Notes under the pieces: model-generated
The model's input: the letters and a program-made list of their open reading frames with translations, nothing else
What the model was told of the DNA's origin: nothing
The model's database searches: none
Shown: positions 1 through 15,154 of the stretch, piece after piece
Layout: every line of letters starts with the position of its first letter
Position numbering within the stretch: the first letter of the stretch is position 1
Made by a program: the position numbers and the translations under genes
Origin: Dictyostelium firmibasis
Taxonomy: Eukaryota; Evosea; Eumycetozoa; Dictyosteliales; Dictyosteliaceae
Direction: 5' to 3'
DNA: 64,000 nucleotides
Assembly: GCA_036169595.1 (NCBI GenBank)
Contig: CM069767.1
Coordinates: 2,838,501 to 2,902,500 of the forward strand

Positions 1-784
1 CCACAATTATTATCAATCATCATTAATTATTTTTTAATAATAATAAATAAATTTATTAATTATTTTTATTTTTATTTATTTAAATTTTAATTTTACAATT
101 TTAATGTAATGAATTGGATTAAATTAGTAAAAAAAAAAAAAAAAAAAAAAAAAAATTAAAAAAATATAAAAAAAATTAATTTAATTTTTTTAACTTTTTT
201 TATTTAAAAATAAATAAAAAAAAATAAATAAATAAAATAAAATTATATATATGTAAAACTATATTAAAATTTTTAATAAAAGAAAAAAATTACAATTAAT
301 TGAAAATAGTAATGAATATAGTGGTCCCCCTGTTTTTTTTTTTTTTTTTATTTTTGTTTTTTCTTGAAAAAAAAAAAATATATATATTTTTAAAATAAAT
401 GTTTAGTTTTTTTTAATAAATATGGTAAAAAGTGGATTAATATTTAAAAAGCGAAGATAGGAGGTGTGTGATATGTATTTATTTTATAGTGTTATTTTAT
501 AATTTTTCATTTTCTCTTTTTTTTTTTTAAAATTTTATTGTCATGGCAGTGTGTGGTTTAACCAAATCGAAAATTATTTAAAAAAAAATCTTGTGGTGGT
601 GGTGTTAGCAAAATATTTTAAAATAATACATAACAAATATCATTATGGAATTAAAAAAAAACATTAGAAATAATTAAAACTATGAAGTAAGGAAATATAG
701 ATAAATTTTTTTTTTTTTTTTTTTTATATTATTAATATATCATTGTACAAGTTTATTTTTTTTTTTTTAAATAGATTATTATAT

Positions 785-819
<35 letters not shown>

Positions 820-864
820 CTTCTTTTCAAAAAAAATTATTATTATATTGTTATTATTATTAAT
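1..864. other. gene-free AT-rich left edge
   Basis: No coding region can be supported here. The stretch is mostly A and T runs, with a somewhat less repetitive part at about 420-660 that holds short G-rich spots (around 465-475 and 595-610). These could be regulatory for a gene off the left edge, but nothing in the sequence proves it. It lies 3' of cortexillin I. Confidence 0.6.
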
Positions 865-2271
865 TTATTTTTTTTTTGATTGTTTATTTTTTTGAGCTTT
901 TAAGTCTTCTTCTTTTTGATGTAAAAGTTTACCGATTGCTGAATTTTCAGCTTCTAATTTTGTGGCTAAATGTTTAACTTGATCACCAAATGGAAGACCA
1001 GAAACTTCGACAATGATTTGATCATCGATTGAAGAGGAGGAGGAGTTTTCCATTGTTAATTTTTGCCATTTGAGTAAATCGTGAACGTGGGTATCGAGGT
1101 TCTTTCTCAAAAGACCAAGACCTTGGGCTTCAGCGGCACCTCTGACACGTGATGCTTCAATTTGTTGTTCAAGTCTCGATTTTTCATCGACGGCTTCAGC
1201 CAATTTCAACTCTAAGATGGCTCTATCCTTTTCGGTCTTGGCTAATCTTGCTTCGAGTTCCATACGAGCTAATTTTTCCAATTCCAAATTCTTTAAGGTT
1301 TCATCGAGTTTGGCTTCCAATTCACGAAGTCTCTTTTCACGCTCGGCACCTTCAGACTCTAATGATGCTAATAAACTATTGAGTTGATCCTTTTGTTTGA
1401 TTAATTGTTCACGAGAGACCTTTTCAGATTCCAATGAATTCTCTAAACCGGCTAAACGATTTGCCATCTCGTTCTTGCTGCTTTCTAAACGAGCTTTCTC
1501 TTCCTTGGCTCTGTAGGCATGGAAGAATAAAGATGTGTAGAGAACGAGTGAACGTTCATCGGTGGAACCACGCATGACCTCTTCAGCTTCTAAAAGTTTT
1601 GGTACACCCAATCCTTTTTCGGCAAAATCAAATGCAGCATTTAAACGAGCGATTGGATCCATTGATTCAAACTCTTGGAATTTGAATGATTCAGGATCGA
1701 ATTTATGTGAGAGTGCCAAAAATGCTAAACCATCACGGAATGATTTGGTGAATGAGCTAATGTTTACACCATCATATCCGGTGGTAGTATTCTTACACCA
1801 TAATAATAAACCTTCCTCTGATGATTTATCACCTTCACTAATAACAGCAATACGATATTTACGATATAATGTCCATAAGAAACCTAAAATCATCTTTTTA
1901 TTATTATCAACAAAATCTAAAATAAAAAATAATAATTGTTAATATTATATTTATTTATTTATTATTTATTAAAATAATAAAGTTTACATACCTTCGGAAC
2001 CAATACCTTGGACTTTAATTTTTAATTCTTCATCAAGGAATTTAAGAGCAAGTGCAACATTTTGAATCATATTGATACGAGCTTTTGGTTCGAAATCATA
2101 CTTCTTATTAAATTTTTTACTACTGATGAGTTCTAAAAAGAAAATTAACTTAACACCATCACTTAAATCTTTACCAACATCTGCAATCTTTTCACCTCTT
2201 TTATCTAATACTGAATTTACCCATGCAGTAAATGCTTTCTCTTGAACTATTTCCCAATCTTTTCCTGCCAT
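865..2271 (-). CDS. ctxA: Cortexillin I, actin-bundling protein
   Basis: Two exons on the minus strand, 1992-2271 and 865-1916, join in phase across a 75-nt intron (donor GTATGT) to give 443 residues. Residues 1 to about 230 form two calponin-homology domains that bind F-actin. Residues about 240-345 form a long heptad coiled coil, including the stretch [20 protein letters not shown], which I recognise from the cortexillin I dimerisation rod. The C-terminus is very basic and ends in KNKQSKKK; a C-terminal PIP2-binding segment is known in this protein. Cortexillin I is a parallel dimer that bundles actin at the cortex and cleavage furrow, is needed for cytokinesis, and acts in complexes with Rac1 and the IQGAP-like proteins DGAP1 and GAPA. 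Identification as I rather than II rests on the rod sequence from memory. The start ATG follows an A-rich leader. Confidence 0.95.
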
Positions 2272-2435
2272 CTTTTTTTTTAATAAAATAAATAAAAATA
2301 ATAGTTTTAAAATTAATAATTTAAACTACACTTGATTATAAAATTAATTAATATCAAAATAAAAAATGGAAAAAAAAAAAAAAAAAAAAAATTTCAGTTT
2401 TTTTATTTTATAATAAAAATAAACCAAATTATGTG

Positions 2436-2479
<44 letters not shown>

Positions 2480-2897
2480 CTCTATTATTTATTCTTTACA
2501 ACTATTATTCATTTTTAGTTAAAATAATAAATTGACATAAATTTGATTAAAAGGTTGGGTGAAGAAAAAAAAAAAAAATATAATAAAATAAAATAAAAAA
2601 ATAAAAAAATAATAATAATGGAAAAAAAAAAAAAAAATTAAGAAAAAATTAAAAACAAAAGAAAAAACATATGTACAAACCTTTAATATTATGTATAAAA
2701 TAAATAAAAACTAATAAATACAAATAAATAAATAAATAAATAAATAAATAAAGTATAAAAATAAACTTTTAAATTAAAAATAAAATCATAAAAAAAAAAA
2801 AAAAAAATAAAAAATAAAAATAAAAAAAAAAAAAAATAAAAATAAAAAAAATAAAAAGTTTTTTTTTTGTGAAAAAAAAATCATTTTCAAAAAAAAA

Positions 2898-2963
2898 ATG
2901 GGTGGTTTTGGGTTTGATTTATTTCTAATAATCCATCAAATAATTTCAATTATTGATAACTGA
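2898..2963 (+). other. possible 21-residue small ORF
   Basis: An ATG preceded by eight A residues, as is usual for Dictyostelium starts, opens a 21-residue frame beginning MGGFGFDLFLIIHQ and ending in TGA. The surrounding 150 bases (2890-3050) are free of long homopolymers, unlike the rest of the spacer. The length is within chance expectation and no family is recognised, so this is a note and not a gene call. Confidence 0.15.
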
Positions 2964-3174
2964 ACAATTTATTTCAAATGAATTAGGTTTCTCCAAATTT
3001 TGTTTATAGTTAATACTTAAGTTAATCTCAGAATATTGTGTATGGATTTTCTGTTATAGTAATTTTTTTGAAAAAAAAAAAAAAAAAAAAAAAAAAATTT
3101 AATAAAGATATAATTTTTTTTTTTTAAAAAATTGTAGATATAAATAAATAAAAAAGTTTTATTAAAAAAAAATT

Positions 3175-3271
3175 AAAAGATTCTTAGAATATTTTGATTG
3201 TATCAATTTGATAAAATTTAGAATCTTTTTTATTTACATAAGTGTGAATAAATAAATTTGAATTTACACTT
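3175..3271. repeat. two adjacent short inverted repeats (hairpins)
   Basis: AAAAGATTCT at 3175-3184 is the exact reverse complement of AGAATCTTTT at 3220-3229, and the interior carries further self-complementary TTGAT/ATCAA pieces. Immediately after, AAGTGT at 3240-3245 pairs with ACACTT at 3266-3271. Together they could fold as two consecutive stem-loops. They may be part of a small RNA or simply chance in AT-rich DNA. Confidence 0.35.
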
Positions 3272-3524
3272 TATTTTAAAAAAAAAACAAACAAAAAAAT
3301 TATAGAAAATGATTTAAGACCAATTTATAAATAGTGTTCATTATTTTATATAATTTTTTAGCCAAAAAGAGGTGTAGCAAAAAAAAAAAAAAAAAAAATT
3401 ATAATAAAAATTTTAAAAATATAAAAAAAAATAAAATAATGGTATTAAAAAAAAAAAAAAAAGTTAAATTAATTTTAGTATCTCAAATAATATATAGAGA
3501 GCTATTTATTAATATTATTATTAA

Positions 3525-3902
3525 TTATTGTTGTGGTTGGTTTTGTTTTTTAATTTCATTATGAACTTTAAAGGAATGGTCAACATCTTCTTTTCCTTTA
3601 TTCTTTATATCTGCTATGTATTTGTCATGAATTTCTTGACCTTTTTCAAGTTCATAATTTAGTTCTACACTTTTTTCTTTTAGTTCATCATCCATTCTTT
3701 TTCTTTCACGGTCTACATTTTCTTGACCTCTTTCCATTTCTAATTTTGCTTTCTCTGATACATTTCTTATGTGCAAATCATGGTTTAATTCACTTGTCTC
3801 CTCTCTTCTTCTTTCTTTGGTTCTACTATAAGTTGGACTCTTTACCATTAATTCTGGATTAGTTGGTGGTTGTGATTTTGCTTCTTCAAAATTAATATTC
3901 AT
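3525..3902 (-). CDS. hypothetical small charged coiled-coil protein
   Basis: A single-exon frame of 125 residues. After a polar N-terminus (about residues 1-25), residues about 28-115 are almost entirely charged or polar and helix-forming, with strongly alternating Glu, Lys, Arg and Asp and few hydrophobics, as in single alpha-helices or weak coiled coils. The end is Gln-rich. There is no signal peptide, membrane span or known motif. The codons used are mixed rather than homopolymeric, and the start ATG is in an A-rich context with a T-rich stretch upstream, as expected for a real gene here. The next gene (4588) is divergent, sharing about 0.7 kb of promoter DNA. I do not recognise the family and assign no function. 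Confidence 0.6.
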   Translation of the reverse strand: MNINFEEAKSQPPTNPELMVKSPTYSRTKERRREETSELNHDLHIRNVSEKAKLEMERGQENVDRERKRMDDELKEKSVELNYELEKGQEIHDKYIADIKNKGKEDVDHSFKVHNEIKKQNQPQQ

Positions 3903-4051
3903 TTTTTATTTTTTTTTAATTATTTATTTTTTTTTATATATTTATTTGGTTTGAATATAAAAGATATTATCTAATTTTATTTATTATTATTATTTTTTTT
4001 TATACTAAAAAATAAAATAAAAAGAATTTTTAGTTAATTCACATAAATTAG

Positions 4052-4096
<45 letters not shown>

Positions 4097-4386
4097 AATT
4101 CCCCACGAAATCTAAAAATTAAATTTCCAAAATTAGAATTCTTGTATTAATATTTAAATTCGAAATAAGGAAACTAATTAAAATAAAATAAAATATAACT
4201 TTAAAATAGTCATTTATTTTATATTATTTTTATTTTATATTATTTTTATTTTTATTTTTGTTTTTATTTTTATTTTTATTTTTTATTTTTTTTAAATTTT
4301 ATTTTTTATTTTTTTTAATAATTTTTTGTTTTTTTTTATAATTTACTTTTATAACAATCATTGTATTTTTTTTATCAAAAATCACT

Positions 4387-4417
<31 letters not shown>

Positions 4418-4587
4418 AGCCTTAATAATCGAGATACAAATTTTAATAAACATTAAAAAAAAAAAAAAATTTTTTTAATTTTTTTTTTAAATACCACAAC
4501 TCCCATTATTTTTTTTTTTATTTATTCATTTTTTTTTAATTTAATTTTTTTTTTTTTTTTATTAAAATTTTTTATTTAGCACTACTA
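3903..4587. other. divergent intergenic region, homopolymer rich
   Basis: This spacer between two divergent genes is built of long A and T runs, including a run of about 45 A at 4051-4095 and T runs before 4588. No gene or RNA is seen. Core promoters for both neighbours presumably lie here. Confidence 0.55.
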
Positions 4588-8257
<3,670 letters not shown>

Positions 8258-8416
8258 AAATAAAAAAACCTTTTGTTATAAAATAGCAGAAACACAACAA
8301 TTTAAAAAAAAAAAAAATCACCTCCCTAAATTTAGATATGATTTTTTCTTTTATAATAAGTTTTTACCAAAATGAAAAATTATTATTCTCTATGGAAAAA
8401 TAAATAAAAAATTACA

Positions 8417-8440
8417 TAGTGCATTTTGAAAAAAGCACTA
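8417..8440. repeat. short stem-loop TAGTGC/GCACTA
   Basis: TAGTGC at 8417-8422 and its exact reverse complement GCACTA at 8435-8440 enclose a 12-nt loop, flanked on both sides by A/T-rich sequence that could lengthen the stem. It lies about 160 nt past the stop of the VPS9/CUE gene, so it may form in the 3' region of that transcript. Confidence 0.3.
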
Positions 8441-8689
8441 AAAATAATATTTATTTAAAATGTTTTCTTTATTATAAATAAAACAAAAATTATTTTGGTT
8501 TTGTAATTAGTTTATAAAAAAGCAATGAAATTTTTATCTTTATTATTTTTAATTGAATTAGTATTTAAATGATTTTCTGAATATTTTCATTGCACTCTTT
8601 AGTTTTTATTTCATTTATGTATTGACACAAAAATGAGATTGATTCTTTTCTAATAATTATAACTAATAATACCAAAGAGACTGATTCAA

Positions 8690-8824
8690 ATGAATATATG
8701 CAAAAGAATTAATTTCTCACCTTTAAAAAGTCATTCATTATCCCAAAGAAAATCACAATTAGAAAATGTTAGCGAAATGGTAAAGATACTATTAAATGAT
8801 CCACTAACTACTAATATCACATGA
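8690..8824 (+). pseudogene. possible decayed coding fragment
   Basis: A 44-residue frame starting MNICKRINFSPLKSHSLS and containing ENVSEMVKILLNDPL has normal-looking amino acid usage, unlike the Lys/Phe/Asn-dominated frames of the surrounding spacer. After its TGA the same frame continues with two more TGA codons in a coding-like stretch (EEEPIEYDI). Either this is the relic of a lost gene, or it is a small gene or exon whose splice sites I cannot place, or it is chance. No family is recognised. Confidence 0.2.
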
Positions 8825-9057
8825 ATTATTTGAGAAGAAGAGCCAATCGAGTATGATATTTGATTTTCCAATTCTTTTTTGATTTCAAAATTTTATATAA
8901 AATAAAATCATTTTACTTTTTTTTTAATTGTTAAACATTATTTTATTTTCACATATTTTTCACATTTTTTTTTACCATAAAAAAAAAAATCCATAACTGG
9001 TCATAGTTTTTTTTTATTTTTAATATTATTAAATTTGGTATTTATTATTTCATATAA

Positions 9058-9800
<743 letters not shown>

Positions 9801-12283
9801 ATGACAAAAGCAACAATTAATAAAGAGGAATTGGTTACATTATTCTCACAAATTGGTTTAGATTCATCAAAAGCCAAAGAGACCACCAACAATGCCACCT
9901 TATCTACCAACTTACAAGATATTATCAATGAAGCAGGCGTTGAAAGTGGTTGTGAGAAATCGGTTGGTTTATTATTATATACATTAGCAACCAAATATCC
10001 AGCCAATGCAATGAGACATCGTGCTACACTTTGTGAGTATATTGCAAAAAAGAAGACAGTAAACTCCATCAATTTACAAGCATGTTTAGATTATCTCCGT
10101 CGTACTGCCAATGAAGAATTAAACGTTCAAGAATTTGAACAATCATGTGGTGTAGGTATCATTATCACCAGAGAACAAGTAGCACAAGCAGTCACTGATT
10201 ACATCAACAAAAATAAGAGTGATCTCTTGGAGAAACGTTATCAATTCAACATTGGTGGAATTTTAATGGAGATTAAAAACACACTCAAATGGGCAAATGC
10301 AAAGGATATCAAAGAAGAGGTTGATGCTGCAATTCTTTCACTCTTAGGTCCAAAAACTGATGCCGATAAAGCACCTGTAAAACCAGTTAAACCAGTTGCA
10401 ACTCAACCAACTGCCACTACTACCAATACCACTGAAACTTCACCAATCATTCCAGCTGAATTAAAACCAGCAAAAGAGGAAATCAAATTCCCAGATCCAA
10501 GTGATAACATTCAAAATACACCAAAACTCTTAAGTGATCATTTGAAAGCTACAGAAGGTAAAATCGTTACTCGTTTCCCACCAGAACCAAATGGTTATCT
10601 CCACATTGGTCATGCTAAAGCTATGCACTTAAATTTTGGCTATGCTAAAAAGAATGGTGGTAAATGTTATCTTCGTTTCGATGATACCAATCCAGAAAAA
10701 GAAAATCAAGAATATATTGATTCAATTATTGATGTATGTATTAATATTTTAGAAATCTAAATTATCAGGGGAAATATACTCATTTAAATATATTCATATT
10801 TATTGTTATTATAAATAGTCTGTTAAATGGTTAGGCCATGAACCATGTGAAATTACATATTCATCAACTCATTTCGATACACTCTATGAAATGGCAAATG
10901 AATTGATTAGAAGAGGTTATGCATATGTTTGTCATCAAACAGCAGCTGAAATCTCTGAAGGTAGAGAGAAGATGACAGAATCACCATACAGAAATAGAAC
11001 AGTCGAAGAGAATCTTAAGTTGTTCGATGATATGAGATTAGGTAAATTTGAAGAGGGTAAAGCTATCCTTAGAATGAAAGGTGATATGAAACATCCAAAT
11101 CCATGCATGAGAGATTTAATTGCCTATCGTATCAAATATCATCATCATCCAATGAGTGGTGATAAATGGTGTATCTATCCATCCTACGATTACACTCATT
11201 GTTTGGTAGATTCGATTGAAAATATCACTCATTCCCTCTGTACCTTGGAATTTGAAATTAGACGTTTAACTTACAATTGGTTAATCGATGTATTAGGACT
11301 CTATAGACCAGTAGTTTGGGAATATGCTAGATTAAATTTAACTCATACAGTTTTATCAAAGAGAAAGATTATTACTTTAGTTCAAAATAGTAAGTTTAAA
11401 TTATTTTAATTTAATTTATATTATATATATATTGTTATTAATTTTTTTATTATTTTTTTTTATAGAACTTGTAAATGGTTGGGATGATCCAAGATTAAGT
11501 ACATTAAATGCATTCCGTAGAAAAGGTTATACACCAGAAGCAATTAATTTATTATGTGATACTATTGGTGTAACACGTACCAATGGTACTACCATTTCTT
11601 ATGAATTGTTAGAGTTATGTTGTCGTCAAGATCTTGATGGTAAGGCAACTCGTGCTATGGCCGTTTTTGATCCAATCAAAGTTGTCATCACCAATTATCC
11701 AGAGGACAAGAGTGAAGAGATCAATGCACCAAACATTCCATCGAAACCAGAGAAAGGTACTCACAAGATCGAATTCTCACGTATCGTTTACATCGAAAGA
11801 AGTGATTTCCGTATGGAGGATAGCAAAGATTTCTTCGGTTTAGCACCAGGTAAGGAAATTCTCCTCAAGTATTCCTACAATATCAAATGTGAAAAGGTCA
11901 TTCAAGATGCCGATGGTAAAGTCACCGAACTTCACGTAACTTACGATAAAGATAACACCTCAAAGAAATTGAAGACCATTCATTGGGTTTCATCTGCCGC
12001 CGGTACTGAACCAATGAAAGCTGAAGTCAGACTCTATGAACATCTCTTCAAGGACTCTGAAATCGGTGATGATTGGTTGAACAATATCAATCCAAACTCA
12101 TTACGTGTCATTCCAAACGCTTTTGTTGATAAGACCGTCTTGGCCTCAAAAGAATACGATCGTTATCAATTCGAAAGAGTTGGTTACTTTGTTGTTGATA
12201 AAGATTCTACCCCTGAAAAATTGGTTTTCAATAGAACCGTTTCATTAAAAGAAAATAAAGAAAAATCCAAAGCTAGAAATTAA
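9801..12283 (+). CDS. glnS: Glutaminyl-tRNA synthetase, cytosolic
   Basis: Three exons, 9801-10733, 10819-11389 and 11466-12283, give 773 residues, about the length of the human enzyme. The enzyme charges tRNA-Gln with glutamine using ATP. Residues 1 to about 230 form the eukaryote-specific helical N-terminal domain, followed by a Pro/Thr-rich linker. The class I catalytic core begins at about 258 with the HIGH motif in [33 protein letters not shown] is the diagnostic GlnRS active-site segment. The KMSKS loop appears as VLSKRK at about 490, as is normal for GlnRS. The two beta-barrel anticodon-binding domains follow and end near [11 protein letters not shown]. Both introns have good GT/AG sites (GTATGT, GTAAGT). 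It converges on LSm7 with 188 nt between stops. There is no targeting signal. Confidence 0.95.
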
Positions 12284-12471
12284 ATTCCAATAAAAATTAA
12301 TAAAATAAAAAATAAATAATAATAATAATTTTTTTATTATTCAATTCAAAAAAAAAATAATAATTTTATATATTATTTTTTGTTTTTTTTTTTTTTGTTC
12401 TGTACATTTTAATAATTTGTTTTTTTATTTAATTTTCGATTGTATAGTTTTTCCTTTTGATTTTTTTTTTT

Positions 12472-12910
12472 TTAATATGGGTTATCAATTGGTTCGCAAC
12501 CTTCAGTTGGACAAACCATCATAACACTACTACCTCTACAAACAACTAAACCTAAAAATCTTTTTTCATCTGTTGTAATTAATGGATCTTCTGCATCTCT
12601 TATAAACTCTTGTGTTTGATCTAATGTAATATTAACCAATTGATCATATCCTTTTAAAATACCTTGAACTGTTTTTTTATTTTTTTTTTTATTTTTTTTT
12701 TTTTATTTTTTATTTTTTTTATCAATATATTTTATATAATTAAATTTTTGTAATGAGTATTTTGAATATTTCTATTATTTTTGTTGGCTTTATTAAAAAA
12801 ATTATAATATTACCTTCACGACCACCTGTAAATTTTACACAGATTTCTTTACCTAAAAATTTTTGGAGATCTAAAATCGATTCTTTTTTTGGGTTGAATG
12901 AAGATGTCAT
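12472..12910 (-). CDS. lsm7: LSm7, U6 snRNA / mRNA decay Sm-like protein
   Basis: Two short exons on the minus strand, 12814-12910 and 12472-12668, join in phase (donor GTAATA, acceptor ACAG) to give 97 residues. The N-terminus (KKESILDLQKFLGKEICVKF) and Sm1 motif are followed after the junction by GGREVQGILKGYDQLVNITL and the Sm2 segment LGLVVCRGSSVMMVCP, close to human LSM7. LSm7 is one of seven subunits of the LSm2-8 ring, which binds the U6 snRNA 3' end in the nucleus, and of the LSm1-7 ring, which promotes decapping in the cytoplasm. Neither exon alone is long, so the gene is easy to miss. It diverges from the Prp17 gene with about 300 nt between starts. Confidence 0.92.
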
Positions 12911-13211
12911 TTTTTTTTTAATTGTTATAATCTTTTTTAATTATTTTTTTTTTTATAATACAATATTCTGGTTTTAAAAGACTAAATTATATCCAAATTT
13001 ATTGACCAATTTATTTTGTTTTGAAATGAAAATTTTCTATAATTTTTTTTTTTTTTTTTTTCATTTTCAAAAAAAAAAAAAAATAAAAAATAAAAATAAA
13101 AATAAAAAAAATCAATTAGTCGTTGTTGTAATTTCATAAATAATATAAAATAAGAATAGAATTTTTTTTTTTTTTTTGTACAGTTTTTTTTGTAATTTAA
13201 TTATATAGACT

Positions 13212-14963
13212 ATGGATTTACTTTCAGCATATAATGACTCTGATGAGGAAGAGCCAACAACCACAACAAATACAACAGAAACTTCCACCGCTCCAACAAT
13301 AAATAATACTAATAATAATAATAATAATAAAAGCATAACATCATTTAAACCAAGTAGTTTAGCACCATTAGTGACATCAATTAGAGTTATAGAGAATAAA
13401 ATTAATCCAAATGATAAGATATTATTATATAATCCAACAGTTGAGAGTATGGAGGGTGACATATTTGGACCAAAGAAACCATTCTCTTCGAATGAAAAGA
13501 AATTAGATTCTAAATTTAAAAACCATACAAATGGTATAGTTGAAGATTATCATATAAACGATTATGCATTTAATCAACAAGTATTACAATTTAAAAACCG
13601 TGGTTACTCTGAGAATCCAAATAATAGTTCAGAGTTAATTGGTCATAGAAAAGATGAAAATAATAGTGAAAATAAAAATAGTAATAATGATAATAATAAT
13701 AATAGTAATAATAAAAATAAAGACAAAAGAAAAAGAAATATTACAGATGATCCATCAAATATTAATGGATATTTAGGACCATGGGGAACAACTAAAGCAG
13801 AGTTTGAATTGAAACAAGGTAGAGAGAATGATATGGTTTCGATTGAAACCAATTTAACTGAACAACAAAGGGCATTTATGGATTCACGTGTAAAGAAACA
13901 AAAAGGTAAAGATGAAGAAGATGATGATGACAGCAAATCAGTTGGATTAAATACATCAATATTTCATGGTAAAGTTAAGAAGGATTATATGGGTAGATCA
14001 TGGCTTGATCCACCAAGTGATCTTAGATTGGTGACTCCCGATACATTCATACCAAAGAAATTGGTTCACAGCTATACTGGTCATACAAAGGGCGTTGCTG
14101 CAATAAGATACATACCAAAATATGGTCATTTATTGTTATCTGCTGGTATGGATAACACGGTGAAGATTTGGGATGCATATGGTGATCGTCGTTGTATACA
14201 AACTTATATGGGTCATTCACAAGCAGTTAGAGATATTTGTTTCTCTAACGATGGTCGTAGATTCCTAAGTTGTGGATATGATCGTCAAACTCGTCTTTGG
14301 GACACAGAGACTGGTAAGATTCTAAATTCATTCAGTAATGGTAAGATACCCTATTGTATCAAATTCAATCCAGATGACGATAAACAGGATCAATTCCTTT
14401 CTGGTGGTTCAGATAAGAAAATCATTCAATGGGATATAAAGTCCAATGAGATCGTTCAAGAGTATGACCAACATTTAGGTTCAGTTAATACTATAACATT
14501 CTTGGATGATAATCGTAGATTCGTTACCTCTAGTGACGATAAATCATTACGTGTTTGGGATTGGGGTATTCCTGTGGTCATTAAATACATTAGTGATCCT
14601 TCAATGCATAGTATGCCTGCTGTTGCACTTCATCCAAAGGGTAAATGGTTTGCTGCTCAATCTTTGGATAATCAAATCTTAATCTATAGTGCTCGTGATA
14701 GATTCCGTATGAATAAAAAGAAACGTTTCCTTGGTCATAATGTCTCTGGTTACGCTTGTCAATTGAGTTTCTCTCCAGATGGTAAATTCATTTGTTCAGG
14801 TGATTCCACTGGTAAAGCTTTCTTTTGGGATTGGAAAACTTCAAAAATCGTTAAAACAATCAATGCCCATAATAATGTTTGTATTGGTATCGAATGGTCT
14901 CCTTTAGAACCTTCAAAAGTTATAACTTGTAGTTGGAATAATGAAATTAAACTGTGGGATTAA
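13212..14963 (+). CDS. cdc40: Pre-mRNA splicing factor Prp17/Cdc40
   Basis: A single exon of 583 residues, close to human CDC40. It opens with MDLLSAYNDSDEEE, the typical acidic Prp17 N-terminus, followed by a conserved segment containing PKKPF and a short Asn-rich insert. A motif around GYLGPWGTTKAE is diagnostic of the family. Residues about 285-583 contain seven WD40 repeats (YTGHTKGVAAIRY, MGHSQAVRDICFS and so on) with well-kept WD dipeptides (KIWD, RLWD, RVWDW), closing at the C-terminal KLWD. Prp17 acts in the spliceosome at the second catalytic step, docking near the 3' splice site. In this intron-rich genome it is expected to be essential. It converges on the nucleotidyltransferase-helicase gene with 191 nt between stops. 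Confidence 0.94.
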   Translation: MDLLSAYNDSDEEEPTTTTNTTETSTAPTINNTNNNNNNKSITSFKPSSLAPLVTSIRVIENKINPNDKILLYNPTVESMEGDIFGPKKPFSSNEKKLDSKFKNHTNGIVEDYHINDYAFNQQVLQFKNRGYSENPNNSSELIGHRKDENNSENKNSNNDNNNNSNNKNKDKRKRNITDDPSNINGYLGPWGTTKAEFELKQGRENDMVSIETNLTEQQRAFMDSRVKKQKGKDEEDDDDSKSVGLNTSIFHGKVKKDYMGRSWLDPPSDLRLVTPDTFIPKKLVHSYTGHTKGVAAIRYIPKYGHLLLSAGMDNTVKIWDAYGDRRCIQTYMGHSQAVRDICFSNDGRRFLSCGYDRQTRLWDTETGKILNSFSNGKIPYCIKFNPDDDKQDQFLSGGSDKKIIQWDIKSNEIVQEYDQHLGSVNTITFLDDNRRFVTSSDDKSLRVWDWGIPVVIKYISDPSMHSMPAVALHPKGKWFAAQSLDNQILIYSARDRFRMNKKKRFLGHNVSGYACQLSFSPDGKFICSGDSTGKAFFWDWKTSKIVKTINAHNNVCIGIEWSPLEPSKVITCSWNNEIKLWD

Positions 14964-15154
14964 AAAAAAAAAAAAATAAAAAAAATAAAAAAAATAAAAA
15001 GAGTTAGATACGATTTTTTTTTTAACCATTTATTTATTTATTTATTTATTTTTTTATTCTATATTATTTTTTCATTATTTGTTTATTTTTCATTTTTTTT
15101 TAATTTTTTTTATTGAGTTTTTATTTCATTAGTTTGATTTATTAATCTCCACGA

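Larger units (their letters stand above)
2272..3524. other. intergenic AT-rich spacer with hairpins
   Basis: This is mostly homopolymer tracts between ctxA (leftward) and the small gene at 3525. It contains a 21-codon reading frame at 2898-2963 and two adjacent inverted repeats at 3175-3229 and 3240-3271, listed separately. I see no other gene. Confidence 0.6.
8258..9057. other. non-coding region with hairpin and possible relic frame
   Basis: 3' of the VPS9/CUE gene. The A/T runs are shorter here than in other spacers. It holds a TAGTGC/GCACTA stem (8417-8440) and a 44-codon open frame (8690-8824), reported separately. No intact gene is recognised. Confidence 0.5.
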
